Below are positions 25,631 through 35,191 of a stretch of DNA of 39,499 nucleotides, piece after piece. The notes under the pieces were generated by a model that saw only the letters and a program-made list of their open reading frames with translations, did no database searches and was not told the DNA's origin. Within the stretch, counting starts at the first letter, position 1; each line of letters opens with the position of its first letter. The position numbers were made by a program, and so were the translations under genes. Source of the stretch: Glaciecola sp. UBA1851 (GTDB lineage Bacteria; Pseudomonadota; Gammaproteobacteria; Enterobacterales; Alteromonadaceae); assembly GCA_002338515.1 (NCBI GenBank), contig DDIL01000192.1:1-39499 (forward strand), read 5' to 3'.

Positions 25631-26089
25631 ATGTGTATGTTAAAAAAATTAAAACAATTCTTTGCCGATGAATTATCTATTGAAAACGAAGTTGCTCCTG
25701 AACAAAAACTCAGAGAGGCATGTGCTGCCTTGTTAATTGAAGTGAGCTTGGCAGACCAGCAGCAAACAGAAGACGAGATGGAGACAATCAGCAAATTACT
25801 TGAGAAGGAGTTTAGTTTAAGCCACGAAACGCTTAGTGAACTCATGGAGTATGCAAAGGAAAACGGTGCAGAGCAAACCTCGGTTCATCCCTTTACTTCA
25901 CTTGTTAATGAAAACTATTCTTATGAACAGAAGGTAAATTTAATTCAATTGATGTGGGAAGTTGCGCATGCTGATGGTGATTTAGATAAATATGAAGACC
26001 ACGTTATACGAAATATGGCTGAACTACTTTACATATCACATAGCGATTTTATTAAGTGTAAGTTAAAGGCGGCAGAGAATAATCAATAG
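25631..26089 (+). CDS. TerB-like domain protein
   Basis: The product is 152 residues, or 150 if ATG 25637 is used; neither start has a strong ribosome binding site. It is an all-helical acidic protein with two helical halves. LREACAALLIEVSLADQQQ near residue 27 and LIQLMWEVAHADGDLDKYED near residue 101 are the paired TerB motifs with conserved Asp/Glu that bind metal in KP-TerB. In TerB proteins of tellurite-resistance operons the role involves membrane stress; a lone TerB-like gene such as this has no assigned function. The stop lies 5 bases from the stop of the convergent queG. Confidence 0.8.
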   Translation: MCMLKKLKQFFADELSIENEVAPEQKLREACAALLIEVSLADQQQTEDEMETISKLLEKEFSLSHETLSELMEYAKENGAEQTSVHPFTSLVNENYSYEQKVNLIQLMWEVAHADGDLDKYEDHVIRNMAELLYISHSDFIKCKLKAAENNQ

Positions 26090-26094
26090 TGAAC

Positions 26095-27225
26095 TTAAGC
26101 GTCTCTAGGTAATCCTTTTTGAATTATTCTAATTAACTTGTTTTTTAGCCTATTCTCTTTGTTTTGCTTTCTTAATTGTTGGTCTATTGCCCAAGTGTAA
26201 TGCTCTATTAGTGTGTCTGAATGTTCATCTATAAGCGCGTTTTGCAGACACGAAATTATTTGAATGTCATAACTAGCGTTGCCCATTGCAACCGATATAT
26301 TTCTTCTCCAATTATGCACTCCTATTCGCCTAATTGGCGATCCCTGCGTGTTTATTAAAAACTCATCTTCAGTCCAGCTGAAAAGTTCTATTAGACTCGC
26401 ACTTTTAAAGAACTCTCTACTAAAAAAGTCTTTTTCTTCGGTTAGGTTTGCAAACCGATTCCATGGGCAAACAAGCTGGCAATCATCGCAACCATATATT
26501 CGGTTACCAATGGCTTCTCTAAATTCAATATCTATAGTGCCTTGATGTTCAATTGTGAGGTATGAAATACATCTTCTGGCGTCTAACTTATATGGAGCAA
26601 CAATAGCTTGAGTTGGGCAAATAGATATGCAAGAGGAACAACTACCACAGTCATTTTGAATTTGTTCGTCAACGGGTAAAGGTAAATTAATAAATAATTC
26701 ACCTAAGAAAAACCATGAACCGGCTTCCTTATTTAGAGTAAGAGTATGTTTACCTGTCCAGCCAATCCCTGCTTTTTCGGCTATTGCATGCTCTAATACA
26801 GGTGCCGAATCTACAAAAGGTCTGAAATCAAGCTCATGGCAACTTTGCTTTATTTTCTCCCCCAACTTTTTAAGCCGATTACGCATGACTTTGTGGTAAT
26901 CTCGACCTAAAGCGTAACGGCTAATATAGGCATGTTTATCATTGCTGAGAGTTTCTGCAAATTTAGCATCGGGCGGCAAATAGTCCATCCTAACACTAAT
27001 TATTCGGCAGGTGTTTGGGTGAAGTTCATTAGGCTTAATACGTTTATCAATATTTCTTTCAAGGTAATGCATACTACCTTGATAGCCGTGTTCGATGTAT
27101 GCTAAATATAGTGACTTATGTTGACTAAGGTCAATGTCGCATATTCCAACTTGCTGAAAACCTAGCGCACGGCCCCAAGCCTTGATATTGTTAGCAAGTT
27201 GGGTAAGTTGTTTTTCTTGACCCAT
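26095..27225 (-). CDS. queG: Epoxyqueuosine reductase QueG
   Basis: The product is 376 residues from ATG 27225. QueG reduces epoxyqueuosine to queuosine in tRNA, the last step of Q34 synthesis, using cobalamin and two [4Fe-4S] clusters. Cluster Cys motifs are CGSCSSCISICP and CDDCQLVCP, with a further Cys in RRCISYL. ISRYALGRDYH and the catalytic-Asp region PFVDSAPVLEHAIAEKAG are present. I preferred ATG 27225 because its N-terminus aligns without gap to E. coli QueG (LTQLANNIKAWGRALGFQQV). The frame stays open to a TTG at 27276, which would overlap nnr by 9 bases. It is divergent from nnr, as in E. coli. Confidence 0.95.
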   Translation of the reverse strand: MGQEKQLTQLANNIKAWGRALGFQQVGICDIDLSQHKSLYLAYIEHGYQGSMHYLERNIDKRIKPNELHPNTCRIISVRMDYLPPDAKFAETLSNDKHAYISRYALGRDYHKVMRNRLKKLGEKIKQSCHELDFRPFVDSAPVLEHAIAEKAGIGWTGKHTLTLNKEAGSWFFLGELFINLPLPVDEQIQNDCGSCSSCISICPTQAIVAPYKLDARRCISYLTIEHQGTIDIEFREAIGNRIYGCDDCQLVCPWNRFANLTEEKDFFSREFFKSASLIELFSWTEDEFLINTQGSPIRRIGVHNWRRNISVAMGNASYDIQIISCLQNALIDEHSDTLIEHYTWAIDQQLRKQNKENRLKNKLIRIIQKGLPRDA

Positions 27226-27267
27226 ATCGTCATATTTTTCAGTTGAATTTACCAAGGACACGCATTT

Positions 27268-28767
27268 ATGTTGCAAAAGAAACTTGCCGTTAGCTTAACA
27301 CAGAAATTGTATCGTGGAGATCAAGTCAGGCTTTATGAACAAGAAGCAGCAAAGACAATGGGAATTGATCTTTATGCCCTAATGCAAAGAGCTGGTGCAA
27401 GTGTTTATCAGCAATGCGTAACTTTATTTCCAAATGTTGACAATTATTTAGTGTTAGTGGGTAGTGGACATAATGCTGGTGACGGTTACGTAGCGGCTTT
27501 AACTGCCTATCATGCAGGCAAAAATGTATCTGTATGCGCTATTCAGCCCGACCGAGAAGTAGACGGTGATGTTGGCAAGGCAAAAGCAGCTTGGATTGCT
27601 GCTGGCGGAGAAATAGAAAAACTAGACGAAAAACACCTAAATAAAGCTGACATAATAATTGATGCGCTTTTAGGGACAGGCATTGTTGGCACTATTCGTA
27701 CAGAGTTTGCACAAGTCATATCCTCACTAAATGAAAGCGAAAAGCCTATAGTGTCTGTAGATATCCCAAGCGGTTTAGATTGCTCCACAGGTGCATCTTT
27801 AGGTAAGTGCGTTCAAGCTACCGCTACCATTACTTTTATAGGCATAAAAATAGGGCTAACCACCGGGGCAGGCAAGCAGGCATGTGGAAAGCTCATTTTC
27901 GATGATCTCGGCGTAGGTAAAGCCTTCGCTGATTTGGCAAGAAGTGATGCAAGCGCACTGGATTTAAAACATTTTAGAGGTTTAGCGCCACGGCCTGTAC
28001 ATAGTCATAAAGGCACGTATGGACGGTTATTGTGTATTGGTGGGAACAAAGGTATGTCCGGTGCAATTCGCTTAACTGGTGAAGCCGCACTTAGAACAGG
28101 TACAGGCTTAGTCAAGGTTTACGCGCATCCAGAATCAATTAAGCAAATTTGTACTGGCAGGCCAGAACTTATGGTCTCAAGTCATGGTCTTAAAGAGGCA
28201 TTAAGTTGGGCCACTTGTATTGTAATTGGTCCTGGTCTTGGGCAAGATGAATGGGCAAAACAAACGTTTGATGACGTGTTAGAGTATTGTCAGCATGACC
28301 CCAAACCTATTGTTATTGATGCCGATGCGCTTAACTTAAAGGCAGTGAATACAACATTTGTTGCCCTACCTGAATGTGTGATCACCCCACATGTGGGAGA
28401 AGCTGCGCGTTTATTAAATGTTAGTATTGAAGATATTGAATCAAATCGATTCAACTTTGCTAGGCAATGTGCACAGCGATATGATGCCACTACCGTTCTT
28501 AAAGGTGCAGGTACGATTATAGATAACCAAACCCATTCATGGGTTTGCAGACATGGCAATCCAGGCATGGCTACGGCGGGTATGGGTGATGTTTTGGCAG
28601 GCATTTTAGGCTCGCTTATGTCGCAAGGTTTGAAAAAAGATATGGCATGTCAATATGGTGTATCGATTCATGCCAAAGCTGGTGATATAGTAGCGAAAAA
28701 ATATGGTCAGCGGGGTATGCTAGCTAGCGACCTGTTTGATACTGTAAGAGTATTAATTAACGAGTAA
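27268..28767 (+). CDS. nnr: Bifunctional NAD(P)HX epimerase / dehydratase (YjeF/Nnr)
   Basis: The product is 499 residues with two fused repair enzymes. The N-terminal YjeF_N domain (about 15-215) has VGSGHNAGDGYVAAL, DALLGTGIVG and VDIPSGLDCSTG and epimerises R- and S-NAD(P)HX. The C-terminal ribokinase-like domain (about 230-495) has GGNKGMSGAIRLTGEAALR, VIDADALN, TPHVGEAARLL and GNPGMATAGMGDVLAG, and dehydrates S-NAD(P)HX with ADP. Together they restore damaged nicotinamide cofactors. The stop is followed after two bases by the tsaE start, so the pair is co-transcribed. ATG 27268 has AAGGA upstream and is 42 bases from the divergent queG start. Confidence 0.95.
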   Translation: MLQKKLAVSLTQKLYRGDQVRLYEQEAAKTMGIDLYALMQRAGASVYQQCVTLFPNVDNYLVLVGSGHNAGDGYVAALTAYHAGKNVSVCAIQPDREVDGDVGKAKAAWIAAGGEIEKLDEKHLNKADIIIDALLGTGIVGTIRTEFAQVISSLNESEKPIVSVDIPSGLDCSTGASLGKCVQATATITFIGIKIGLTTGAGKQACGKLIFDDLGVGKAFADLARSDASALDLKHFRGLAPRPVHSHKGTYGRLLCIGGNKGMSGAIRLTGEAALRTGTGLVKVYAHPESIKQICTGRPELMVSSHGLKEALSWATCIVIGPGLGQDEWAKQTFDDVLEYCQHDPKPIVIDADALNLKAVNTTFVALPECVITPHVGEAARLLNVSIEDIESNRFNFARQCAQRYDATTVLKGAGTIIDNQTHSWVCRHGNPGMATAGMGDVLAGILGSLMSQGLKKDMACQYGVSIHAKAGDIVAKKYGQRGMLASDLFDTVRVLINE

Positions 28768-28769
28768 AG

Positions 28770-29246
28770 ATGAAGATAGAGCAGTACTGTCAAACCGAAG
28801 AGCAAACATTTAAATTAGCTAAACTATTAGCAGACCTCTACCGCACTTATCAGTATGGTGGAACATGCACGTATCTTCGTGGTGAGCTTGGCGCAGGTAA
28901 AACTACTTTTAGCCGATACTTACTTCGTTCTTTGGGTCATACCGGAAGCGTCAAAAGCCCAACTTATACATTAGTTGAGCCTTATGAATTAGGTGATGTA
29001 ACACTGTTTCATTTTGATTTATACCGCCTTTCTGATCCTGAAGAGTTGGAATTTATGGGAATAAGAGATTATTTCAGCTCGGCTACGGCTTGTATCGTTG
29101 AATGGCCTGAAAAAGGGCAGGGATTATTGCCAGAAGCAGATTTGATTATTAATATTAATTATCATCTTGAAGGACGACTATTTAATATTGAAGGGGTGAC
29201 TGAGTTTGGATTAGCTTGTGTCAAATCGCTTAAGGAAAAGCTTTAA
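28770..29246 (+). CDS. tsaE: tRNA threonylcarbamoyladenosine synthesis ATPase TsaE
   Basis: The product is 158 residues, the usual length. TsaE is the ATPase partner of TsaB-TsaD in making the t6A37 modification of ANN-decoding tRNAs. The Walker A motif GELGAGKTT is at 38-46, the switch-like SVKSPTYTLVEPYE near 67-80, HFDLYRLSDPEELEFMGIRDY near 87-107 and the terminal IVEWPEKG. It starts two bases after nnr and ends one base before amiB, as in the E. coli cluster. Confidence 0.95.
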   Translation: MKIEQYCQTEEQTFKLAKLLADLYRTYQYGGTCTYLRGELGAGKTTFSRYLLRSLGHTGSVKSPTYTLVEPYELGDVTLFHFDLYRLSDPEELEFMGIRDYFSSATACIVEWPEKGQGLLPEADLIININYHLEGRLFNIEGVTEFGLACVKSLKEKL

Positions 29247-29247
29247 A

Positions 29248-30696
29248 ATGAAACAGATTGCGGTATTACCAACTCAAAAAGCACGCTTAATCACCTATTA
29301 TAAGCACACTTGGTGCAATACTAGACTCAGTCAAATCGTAAATAGTATTTTTATATTGACGACTATTATAGTCGTCAATTCGATGTTTCCTAATATTGCA
29401 GGTGCTTCTCAAAACAAAGTAGTTGATTTACGATTTTCAGATGCGACCGATTTAGCTCGATTGGTGCTTGAGGTAGAGCAAGACGTTAAATTTACATACT
29501 TCTCGTTGAAAAGCCCTGATAGAGTGGTAATTGATTTACAAAATGTGAATCGAAATTTCAAATTTTCTTCTCTAAATATTACCGGCAACAAAGTTGATAG
29601 AATTCGCCACAGTACGCCAAAATCTAAACAAGATACGCGAATAGTCATTGAAACAACTAAAAAACTAGACCCTCGATTATTTGTACTTTCACCTAACAGC
29701 GACGGTTCTAGAAGTGACAATTATCGGTTGGTAATTGAGTTAGTCGACCCTAACCCTCCACCTATTCCAATTATGTCATCCAACTCTTCAACTATTAGTG
29801 GTGATGGGCCTATTCGCGATAAAGACATAATTGTAGTGATTGATGCTGGTCATGGCGGCGTTGATCCCGGCTCTATTGGCCCTGCTGGTACTTATGAAAA
29901 ACATATCACTCTTAGTATTTCTAAAATGTTAGCGCGCCGTATTAATGAAGAAAAAGGCATGCGAGCTGTGTTAACTCGAGAAGGTGATTATTATATCTCT
30001 CCAAACGAAAGACCAAGAATTGCAGTGCGCGAAAATGCAGATTTACTCGTATCTGTTCATGCCGATGCTTTTACCACCCCTCAACCAAGGGGAGGCTCGG
30101 TTTGGGTATTATCAAAAGGCAGAGCAGACAGTGAGTTAGGTCGTTTATTGGAACAAACTGAACGTAGTTCAGAGCTTCTTGGTCCTGCAGCAGAAGTGAT
30201 TGAAGACAGAGATACCGAGCGATATTTTGCTGAAACTATTTTAAATATGTCTATGGATTTGTTTAGAGCATTAAGCTATGAATTGAGTAACGAAATTATC
30301 AGTGATATGAAGTCAGTTACTCGGATGCACAAAAAGACACCTCAAAGTGCCAGTCTTGCAGTTTTGACCGCGCCAGAAACACCTTCGGTGCTAGTAGAAG
30401 TTGGCTTTATTTCTAACCCACAGGAGGAGAAGAATCTATTGTGGGCAGAACATCGACAGCGACTAGCCAATTCAATGTTCACTGCAATTAAACGATATTT
30501 TAAAAAGACACCACCAGATGGCACTTTGTGGGCTAAACTTAAAAACCAAGCACCAGTAGAGCATAAGGTAAAAAGTGGAGAGTCTCTTTCTATTTTGGCT
30601 CAGCGCTACGGGGTAAGCGTAAAAGAGTTGAAGGTACAAAATCAACTAAAATCTGATTTGTTAAGAATTAATCAGGTGCTTATCATTCCTCAATAG
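29248..30696 (+). CDS. amiB: N-acetylmuramoyl-L-alanine amidase AmiB with LysM
   Basis: The product is 482 residues from ATG 29248. A longer frame to 29218 overlaps tsaE and lacks a signal-like start. The signal peptide has a long 30-residue basic n-region and cleaves near residue 51 (AGA-SQ). An AMIN domain (about 55-150) targets the septum. The zinc amidase domain (about 190-415) has the ligands VIDAGHGG, TYEKH and SVHADAF, and the catalytic Glu in VEVGFISNPQEE. A single LysM (about 437-482, HKVKSGESLSILAQRYGVS) binds peptidoglycan. An AmiB-type helical insert near 300-340 would mask the active site until EnvC-type activation. The enzyme splits septal cell wall. Confidence 0.96.
   Translation: MKQIAVLPTQKARLITYYKHTWCNTRLSQIVNSIFILTTIIVVNSMFPNIAGASQNKVVDLRFSDATDLARLVLEVEQDVKFTYFSLKSPDRVVIDLQNVNRNFKFSSLNITGNKVDRIRHSTPKSKQDTRIVIETTKKLDPRLFVLSPNSDGSRSDNYRLVIELVDPNPPPIPIMSSNSSTISGDGPIRDKDIIVVIDAGHGGVDPGSIGPAGTYEKHITLSISKMLARRINEEKGMRAVLTREGDYYISPNERPRIAVRENADLLVSVHADAFTTPQPRGGSVWVLSKGRADSELGRLLEQTERSSELLGPAAEVIEDRDTERYFAETILNMSMDLFRALSYELSNEIISDMKSVTRMHKKTPQSASLAVLTAPETPSVLVEVGFISNPQEEKNLLWAEHRQRLANSMFTAIKRYFKKTPPDGTLWAKLKNQAPVEHKVKSGESLSILAQRYGVSVKELKVQNQLKSDLLRINQVLIIPQ
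29356..29378. repeat. Perfect 23-bp palindrome inside the amiB signal sequence
   Basis: TTGACGACTAT (29356-29366) and ATAGTCGTCAA (29368-29378) are exact complements around a single central T. It is the most extensive perfect palindrome I noticed in the window. On RNA it would give a 9-bp stem with a 5-base loop, about 110 bases into the coding region; no T-run follows. It encodes part of the hydrophobic core (LTTIIVVN). Confidence 0.75.
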
Positions 30697-30743
30697 CCCG
30701 CTCTTTTTTTTGCTTTAAATATTATGTTTTTTCAAGGAATTCG

Positions 30744-32639
30744 ATGTCTGCTGACAAACCTATTAAAGTTTTATCTGCTGAATTAGCGAACCAAATAGCG
30801 GCTGGAGAAGTGGTTGAAAGACCAGCGTCGGTGGTAAAAGAACTAGTTGAAAATAGTTTAGACGCCGGTGCCACCGAAATAACGGTTGAAATTGAGCAGG
30901 GCGGTCAAAAGCGTATATTAATTCGAGATAATGGAAGAGGCATTGAAAAAGCACAATTAACGCTTGCCTTAAGTCGCCATGCAACCAGTAAAATTGAAAA
31001 CATTAATGACCTTGAATCTATTACAAGTATGGGCTTTAGAGGGGAAGCTTTAGCCAGCATAAGCTCAGTGAGCAGGCTCACTCTTACATCAAAACCTAAT
31101 AATCAAACTGAGGCATGGCAAGCGCAAGCTGAAGGTAAACAGATGGATGTTAAAGTTACACCTGCTGCTCATCCAAATGGAACCTCTATTGAAGTGTTGG
31201 ATTTATTTTTTAACACGCCAGCTAGGCGAAAATTCCTTAAAACAGGCAAGACTGAATTTCAACATATTGAACAGCTGATTAAGCGTCTTTCTTTAACCCG
31301 GCCTGACGTGAAATTTGTTCTCACACATAACCAAAAGAGATGTTTTAATTATTTAAAAACAAAACATTTTTCACAAAGAATAGAACAGGTATGCGGCAAG
31401 AAGTTTCTTGAGCAATGTGTGCCAGTTAAATATGACTTCGAAACAATTCATTTAGTAGGGTTTGCCAGTAAAATTGGCGTTGGTCTACCAACAAGGGATA
31501 ATCAATACATATTCGTAAACGGCCGCATGATGAAAGATAAGCTTATTGCCCATGCACTGCGTCAAGCTTATGAAGATACGCTGCCAGGGCAGTCATTTCC
31601 AGCGTATGTACTATTTCTTACATTGCCACCTAATCAATTAGATGTGAATGTGCATCCTGCTAAGCATGAAGTAAGGTTTCATCAATCGCGGCAAATTCAT
31701 GATTTAGTATACAAAGCTATCACGCAAAGTATTGGCATGTCTGATATGAGTCATGATGAACCCGCTCACGATTATATTCTTCCCCTGCAAAATAAAAATA
31801 GTCCAACAAATGAGCCCCAAGAAAACATGGTGTATGACGAACATCAAACCTCATCATCACAGAGCAAACCAAACGCTTACCTTGGCTATCATTCTACAAC
31901 GGCTAATCCCTCGGCACGCAGTGTAAAAGCTACTAACGACTTTTATGCAAGCACTAACAATACGCCAATAAGTTCCAGCAGAATAGATAATGCAATTGCG
32001 CAATCGCTTATACCCAAAAAAAGCACCAATACTGAAAATACCGGAATAGAAACTAGCGAATCTATAAACACAAAACAGTCTTTAAATCATAATGCGCTGC
32101 TTTGTAAGCCGTTTATTATTTTTAATTCAACTAATCTAGATCGGACTTCTTCAGTTTGCATTTTGCACTTGCAAGCACTTGCTACTGAGTTCGTTCGTAC
32201 ACGTGTTTTAGAATCTACGCAGAGCCAGCCATTGCTCATGCCTGTTTCTTCAGCATACAAGGAGCGTAATGCATCTGTATTAAAAGAGGCGAATATATTT
32301 GAGACGCTGAAAGGTATTCAGTTTGAAGTAGTACATAGTCATCAAAAACTTATATTAAAACAAGTTCCGTCAGGTATTAGACAACTCCCGTGGGCGAGCA
32401 TTTTTGCTAAGATAGATTTTGTAGATATGTTAGCTGGCCAAACTGATTTTTCAGCCAATCGTTATCAAGCGCTATTTGAATCAATTGCCAACGCTTGGAT
32501 TTCAGTACAAGATATTAATAATAGTACAATTGATGCTTGGCTTAATGTCATATCACAAGAAGCGTTAAGTGAACTATTAAAAAAACAATCTGTTGGTATC
32601 GATATAAATGAAATATACGCGGATCGCACCCTCAACTAA
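30744..32639 (+). CDS. mutL: DNA mismatch repair protein MutL
   Basis: The product is 631 residues. The N-terminal GHKL ATPase (about 1-330) shows QIAAGEVVERPASVVKELVE and NSLDAGATEI, RDNGRGI, the ATP lid HATSKI and TMGFRGEAL-type sequence (SMGFRGEALASI), and NQYIFVNGR with VHPAKHEVRF. A Ser/Asn-rich, poorly conserved linker spans about 335-445. The C-terminal dimer domain lacks the DQHA(X)2E(X)4E endonuclease motif, as expected where MutH makes the nick. MutL couples MutS mismatch recognition to MutH and UvrD. The TAA shares its last base with the miaA start (TAATG). Confidence 0.96.
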   Translation: MSADKPIKVLSAELANQIAAGEVVERPASVVKELVENSLDAGATEITVEIEQGGQKRILIRDNGRGIEKAQLTLALSRHATSKIENINDLESITSMGFRGEALASISSVSRLTLTSKPNNQTEAWQAQAEGKQMDVKVTPAAHPNGTSIEVLDLFFNTPARRKFLKTGKTEFQHIEQLIKRLSLTRPDVKFVLTHNQKRCFNYLKTKHFSQRIEQVCGKKFLEQCVPVKYDFETIHLVGFASKIGVGLPTRDNQYIFVNGRMMKDKLIAHALRQAYEDTLPGQSFPAYVLFLTLPPNQLDVNVHPAKHEVRFHQSRQIHDLVYKAITQSIGMSDMSHDEPAHDYILPLQNKNSPTNEPQENMVYDEHQTSSSQSKPNAYLGYHSTTANPSARSVKATNDFYASTNNTPISSSRIDNAIAQSLIPKKSTNTENTGIETSESINTKQSLNHNALLCKPFIIFNSTNLDRTSSVCILHLQALATEFVRTRVLESTQSQPLLMPVSSAYKERNASVLKEANIFETLKGIQFEVVHSHQKLILKQVPSGIRQLPWASIFAKIDFVDMLAGQTDFSANRYQALFESIANAWISVQDINNSTIDAWLNVISQEALSELLKKQSVGIDINEIYADRTLN

Positions 32640-33574
32640 TGATAAATAATTCCGACTCTGATTATATAAAATCTAAAGTGATTTGTATCATGGGGCCAAC
32701 GGCGTCAGGTAAAACATCACTCGCAATTGACGCTGCACATAGACTAAACGGAGAAGTTATCAGTGTTGATTCAGCCTTAATTTACAGAGATATGGACATT
32801 GGTACAGCTAAACCTGACGAACAAGAGAAAAAAGGCATTGAGCATCATTTAATTGATATTCTTTCTCCCGAGCAAACCTATAGTGTTTCAGATTTTTTGA
32901 AGGACGCTGAGCGGTGCATAATTGAGATAATTGCTAAAGGTAAAACACCTATTTTAGCCGGTGGCACAATGATGTACTTTAATGCATTAATCAATGGTAT
33001 CAATGACCTTCCTGCCACTAACAAGGACGTAAGAGAGAAATTATTAAATTTGCCCTTGAATGACATATATGACCAATTACAGGAAGTTGATCCGGTTAGC
33101 GCTAAGCGAATCCATGCAAGCGATAGTCAGCGCTTGATTAGAGCCCTAGAGGTCTATTTATCAACTAATAAAAGTTTAACGCAATGGCAAAGTCAAGAAA
33201 CTAAAGGTTTAGATTATGATTTTTGTCAATTTAGCATTATGCCAACTGAAAGGTCTCGTTTACACAATTTAATTGAGCAGAGGTTTGATAATATGCTAGA
33301 CGCGGGTTTCGTAAATGAAGTGGAGCGTCTATTGGAAAAATATTCACTATTACCAGATATGCCATCTATGCGAAGCGTAGGGTACAGACAAGTTTGGCAG
33401 TATTTACGTGGTGAGTTGAAGCATGGTGAAATGCGAGAAAGAGGGGTGATAGCGACTAGGCAATTGGCCAAAAGACAAATAACCTGGTTACGAGGTTGGC
33501 CCGCAATAACTCAACTGTATAGTGAAGATAACAATAATGTTAGGTTTCTTGTACAAAAAGTGGGTGCAACCTAA
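32639..33574 (+). CDS. miaA: tRNA dimethylallyltransferase MiaA
   Basis: The product is 311 residues. MiaA transfers dimethylallyl from DMAPP to A37 of tRNAs reading UNN codons. The P-loop is GPTASGKTSLA at 19-29, followed by ISVDSALIYRDMDIGTAKP with the catalytic Asp, HHLIDILSPEQ, GGTMMYFNALINGI, SQRLIRALEVY, and MRSVGYRQVWQYLRGE near the C-terminus. Its ATG overlaps the mutL stop by one base. The gene is followed after 67 bases by hfq, and the spacing is compatible with an extra hfq promoter near the end of miaA. Confidence 0.96.
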   Translation: MINNSDSDYIKSKVICIMGPTASGKTSLAIDAAHRLNGEVISVDSALIYRDMDIGTAKPDEQEKKGIEHHLIDILSPEQTYSVSDFLKDAERCIIEIIAKGKTPILAGGTMMYFNALINGINDLPATNKDVREKLLNLPLNDIYDQLQEVDPVSAKRIHASDSQRLIRALEVYLSTNKSLTQWQSQETKGLDYDFCQFSIMPTERSRLHNLIEQRFDNMLDAGFVNEVERLLEKYSLLPDMPSMRSVGYRQVWQYLRGELKHGEMRERGVIATRQLAKRQITWLRGWPAITQLYSEDNNNVRFLVQKVGAT

Positions 33575-33641
33575 CAAACAATTATGTACACTAAAATAAG
33601 TCATAGTAAACCATCAAATAAAAACATAACAAGGATATCTA

Positions 33642-33887
33642 ATGGCGAAAGGTCAATCACTACAAGACCCGTTTTTAAACGCACTGAGAAAAGAACGCAT
33701 TCCGGTGGCTATTTATTTGGTTAATGGTATTAAATTGCAAGGACAGGTTGAGTCATTCGACCAATTCGTCGTTTTGCTTAAAAACACAGTTAGTCAAATG
33801 GTTTACAAGCACGCAATATCAACCGTCGTTCCATCAAGGGCAATTACGATGCCTACTAATCACCCGGAAGATGGCTCTCAAGACTAA
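33642..33887 (+). CDS. hfq: RNA chaperone Hfq
   Basis: The product is 81 residues, shorter than the 102 of E. coli because the disordered C-terminal tail is short. The hexameric Sm-like ring matches small RNAs with mRNAs. The Sm1 motif spans residues about 28-48 (LQGQVESFDQFVVLLKN) and Sm2 about 53-65 (QMVYKHAISTVVP). The proximal-face Gln8, Phe42 and the YKH motif are in place, and the rim basic patch RKER is at 16-19. The ATG has AAGGATAT upstream. It is 17 bases before the hflX start. Confidence 0.97.
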   Translation: MAKGQSLQDPFLNALRKERIPVAIYLVNGIKLQGQVESFDQFVVLLKNTVSQMVYKHAISTVVPSRAITMPTNHPEDGSQD

Positions 33888-33904
33888 ACTGTTGGAGTTT
33901 TTGA

Positions 33905-35191
33905 TTGTTTGATCGTTATGAAGCCGGTGAGCAGGCTGTTTTAGTTCACGTTAATTTCTCTGACGAACAAAACAAAGAAGACCTAGATGAACTACAGATG
34001 TTAGTTTCTTCTGCAGGGGTAAATAATGTTGGAGTTGTCACTGGTTCTCGCAACTCGCCTCATGCAAAATACTTTGTTGGAAGTGGAAAAGCAGAAGAAA
34101 TTGCCGACACAGTAAGCGCTTTAGAGGCAGATGTTGTGATTTTTAATCACGCTTTGTCGCCTTCCCAAGAGAGAAATTTAGAAAAATTATGCAAATGTCG
34201 AGTACTTGATCGTACTTCGCTAATACTTGACATTTTTGCCCAAAGAGCTAGAACCCACGAAGGGAAGTTGCAGGTTGAGCTAGCCCAACTCAAGCACTTG
34301 TCTACACGCTTAATTCGAGGATGGACTCACTTAGAGCGTCAAAAAGGTGGGATTGGCTTGCGTGGGCCCGGTGAAACTCAATTAGAAACAGACAGACGGT
34401 TACTTCGAGGTAGAATTAAATCTATTTTAAAACGCCTTGAAAAAGTGCAGAAACAGCGAGAGCAAGGACGTAGGTCTAGAAAACGAGCTGAAATTCCCAC
34501 GTTGTCACTAGTTGGTTATACAAATGCTGGAAAATCTACATTGTTTAACACAATTACTGAAGCTGGCGTTTATGCTGCAGACCAACTTTTTGCCACACTT
34601 GACCCCACTTTGAGAAAAATTGAACTTGATGAAGTTGGTCAAGCAATACTAGCTGATACAGTTGGCTTTATCAGGCATTTGCCGCACGACCTGGTTGCCG
34701 CTTTCAAAGCCACATTGCAAGAAACCCAAGAAGCAAATTTACTTCTTCATGTTGTTGATTACGCTGATGATCAATATCTACAAAATATGGACGATGTGAA
34801 TGAAGTGCTTGACGAAATAGATGCTGACGAAGTACCTCAATTAATTATCTGTAACAAAATAGATAGGCTAGACGGGGTTGAACCAAAGATAGATCGGGAT
34901 GAGAATGGTCATCCAATTAGGGTCTGGGTTTCCGCTCAACAAAACAAAGGCATTGATTTATTAAAAAAAGCCCTCACTGAATGCTTAAGGCAGGAAATGG
35001 TGAACCATACTTTAATTGTCCCTGCCAGCGATGGAAAAGTGCGTGGTCTGCTTTTTGAGCTAAACTGTATTAAAGAGCAAGGGTACTTAGAGTCAGGCGA
35101 ATGGGTGGTGGAGATAACAATGCTATCATCCGATTGGCATAGAATTGATAAAAAAGTAGAACATAGATTAAGTCAGTACATAAAACACTAG
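33905..35191 (+). CDS. hflX: Ribosome-splitting GTPase HflX
   Basis: The product is 428 residues. HflX rescues stalled ribosomes, for example after heat shock, by splitting 70S particles. The N-terminal domain (about 1-180) includes GSGKAEEI and the helical KGGIGLRGPGETQLETDRR stretch. The G domain has P-loop GYTNAGKSTL near residue 205, switch DTVGFIRHLPHDLV and the NKID motif. The start is TTG 33905 with GTTGGAG upstream; the N-terminus MFDRYEAGEQAVLVHV lines up with E. coli HflX, so the TTG is probably correct. It is separated from hflK by 133 bases with no clear terminator. Confidence 0.95.
   Translation: MFDRYEAGEQAVLVHVNFSDEQNKEDLDELQMLVSSAGVNNVGVVTGSRNSPHAKYFVGSGKAEEIADTVSALEADVVIFNHALSPSQERNLEKLCKCRVLDRTSLILDIFAQRARTHEGKLQVELAQLKHLSTRLIRGWTHLERQKGGIGLRGPGETQLETDRRLLRGRIKSILKRLEKVQKQREQGRRSRKRAEIPTLSLVGYTNAGKSTLFNTITEAGVYAADQLFATLDPTLRKIELDEVGQAILADTVGFIRHLPHDLVAAFKATLQETQEANLLLHVVDYADDQYLQNMDDVNEVLDEIDADEVPQLIICNKIDRLDGVEPKIDRDENGHPIRVWVSAQQNKGIDLLKKALTECLRQEMVNHTLIVPASDGKVRGLLFELNCIKEQGYLESGEWVVEITMLSSDWHRIDKKVEHRLSQYIKH

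Noticed and set aside
25631..26089. Tellurite-resistance locus
   Set aside because: Only a single TerB-like gene is present; no terA, terC, terD or terZ homologue is in the window.
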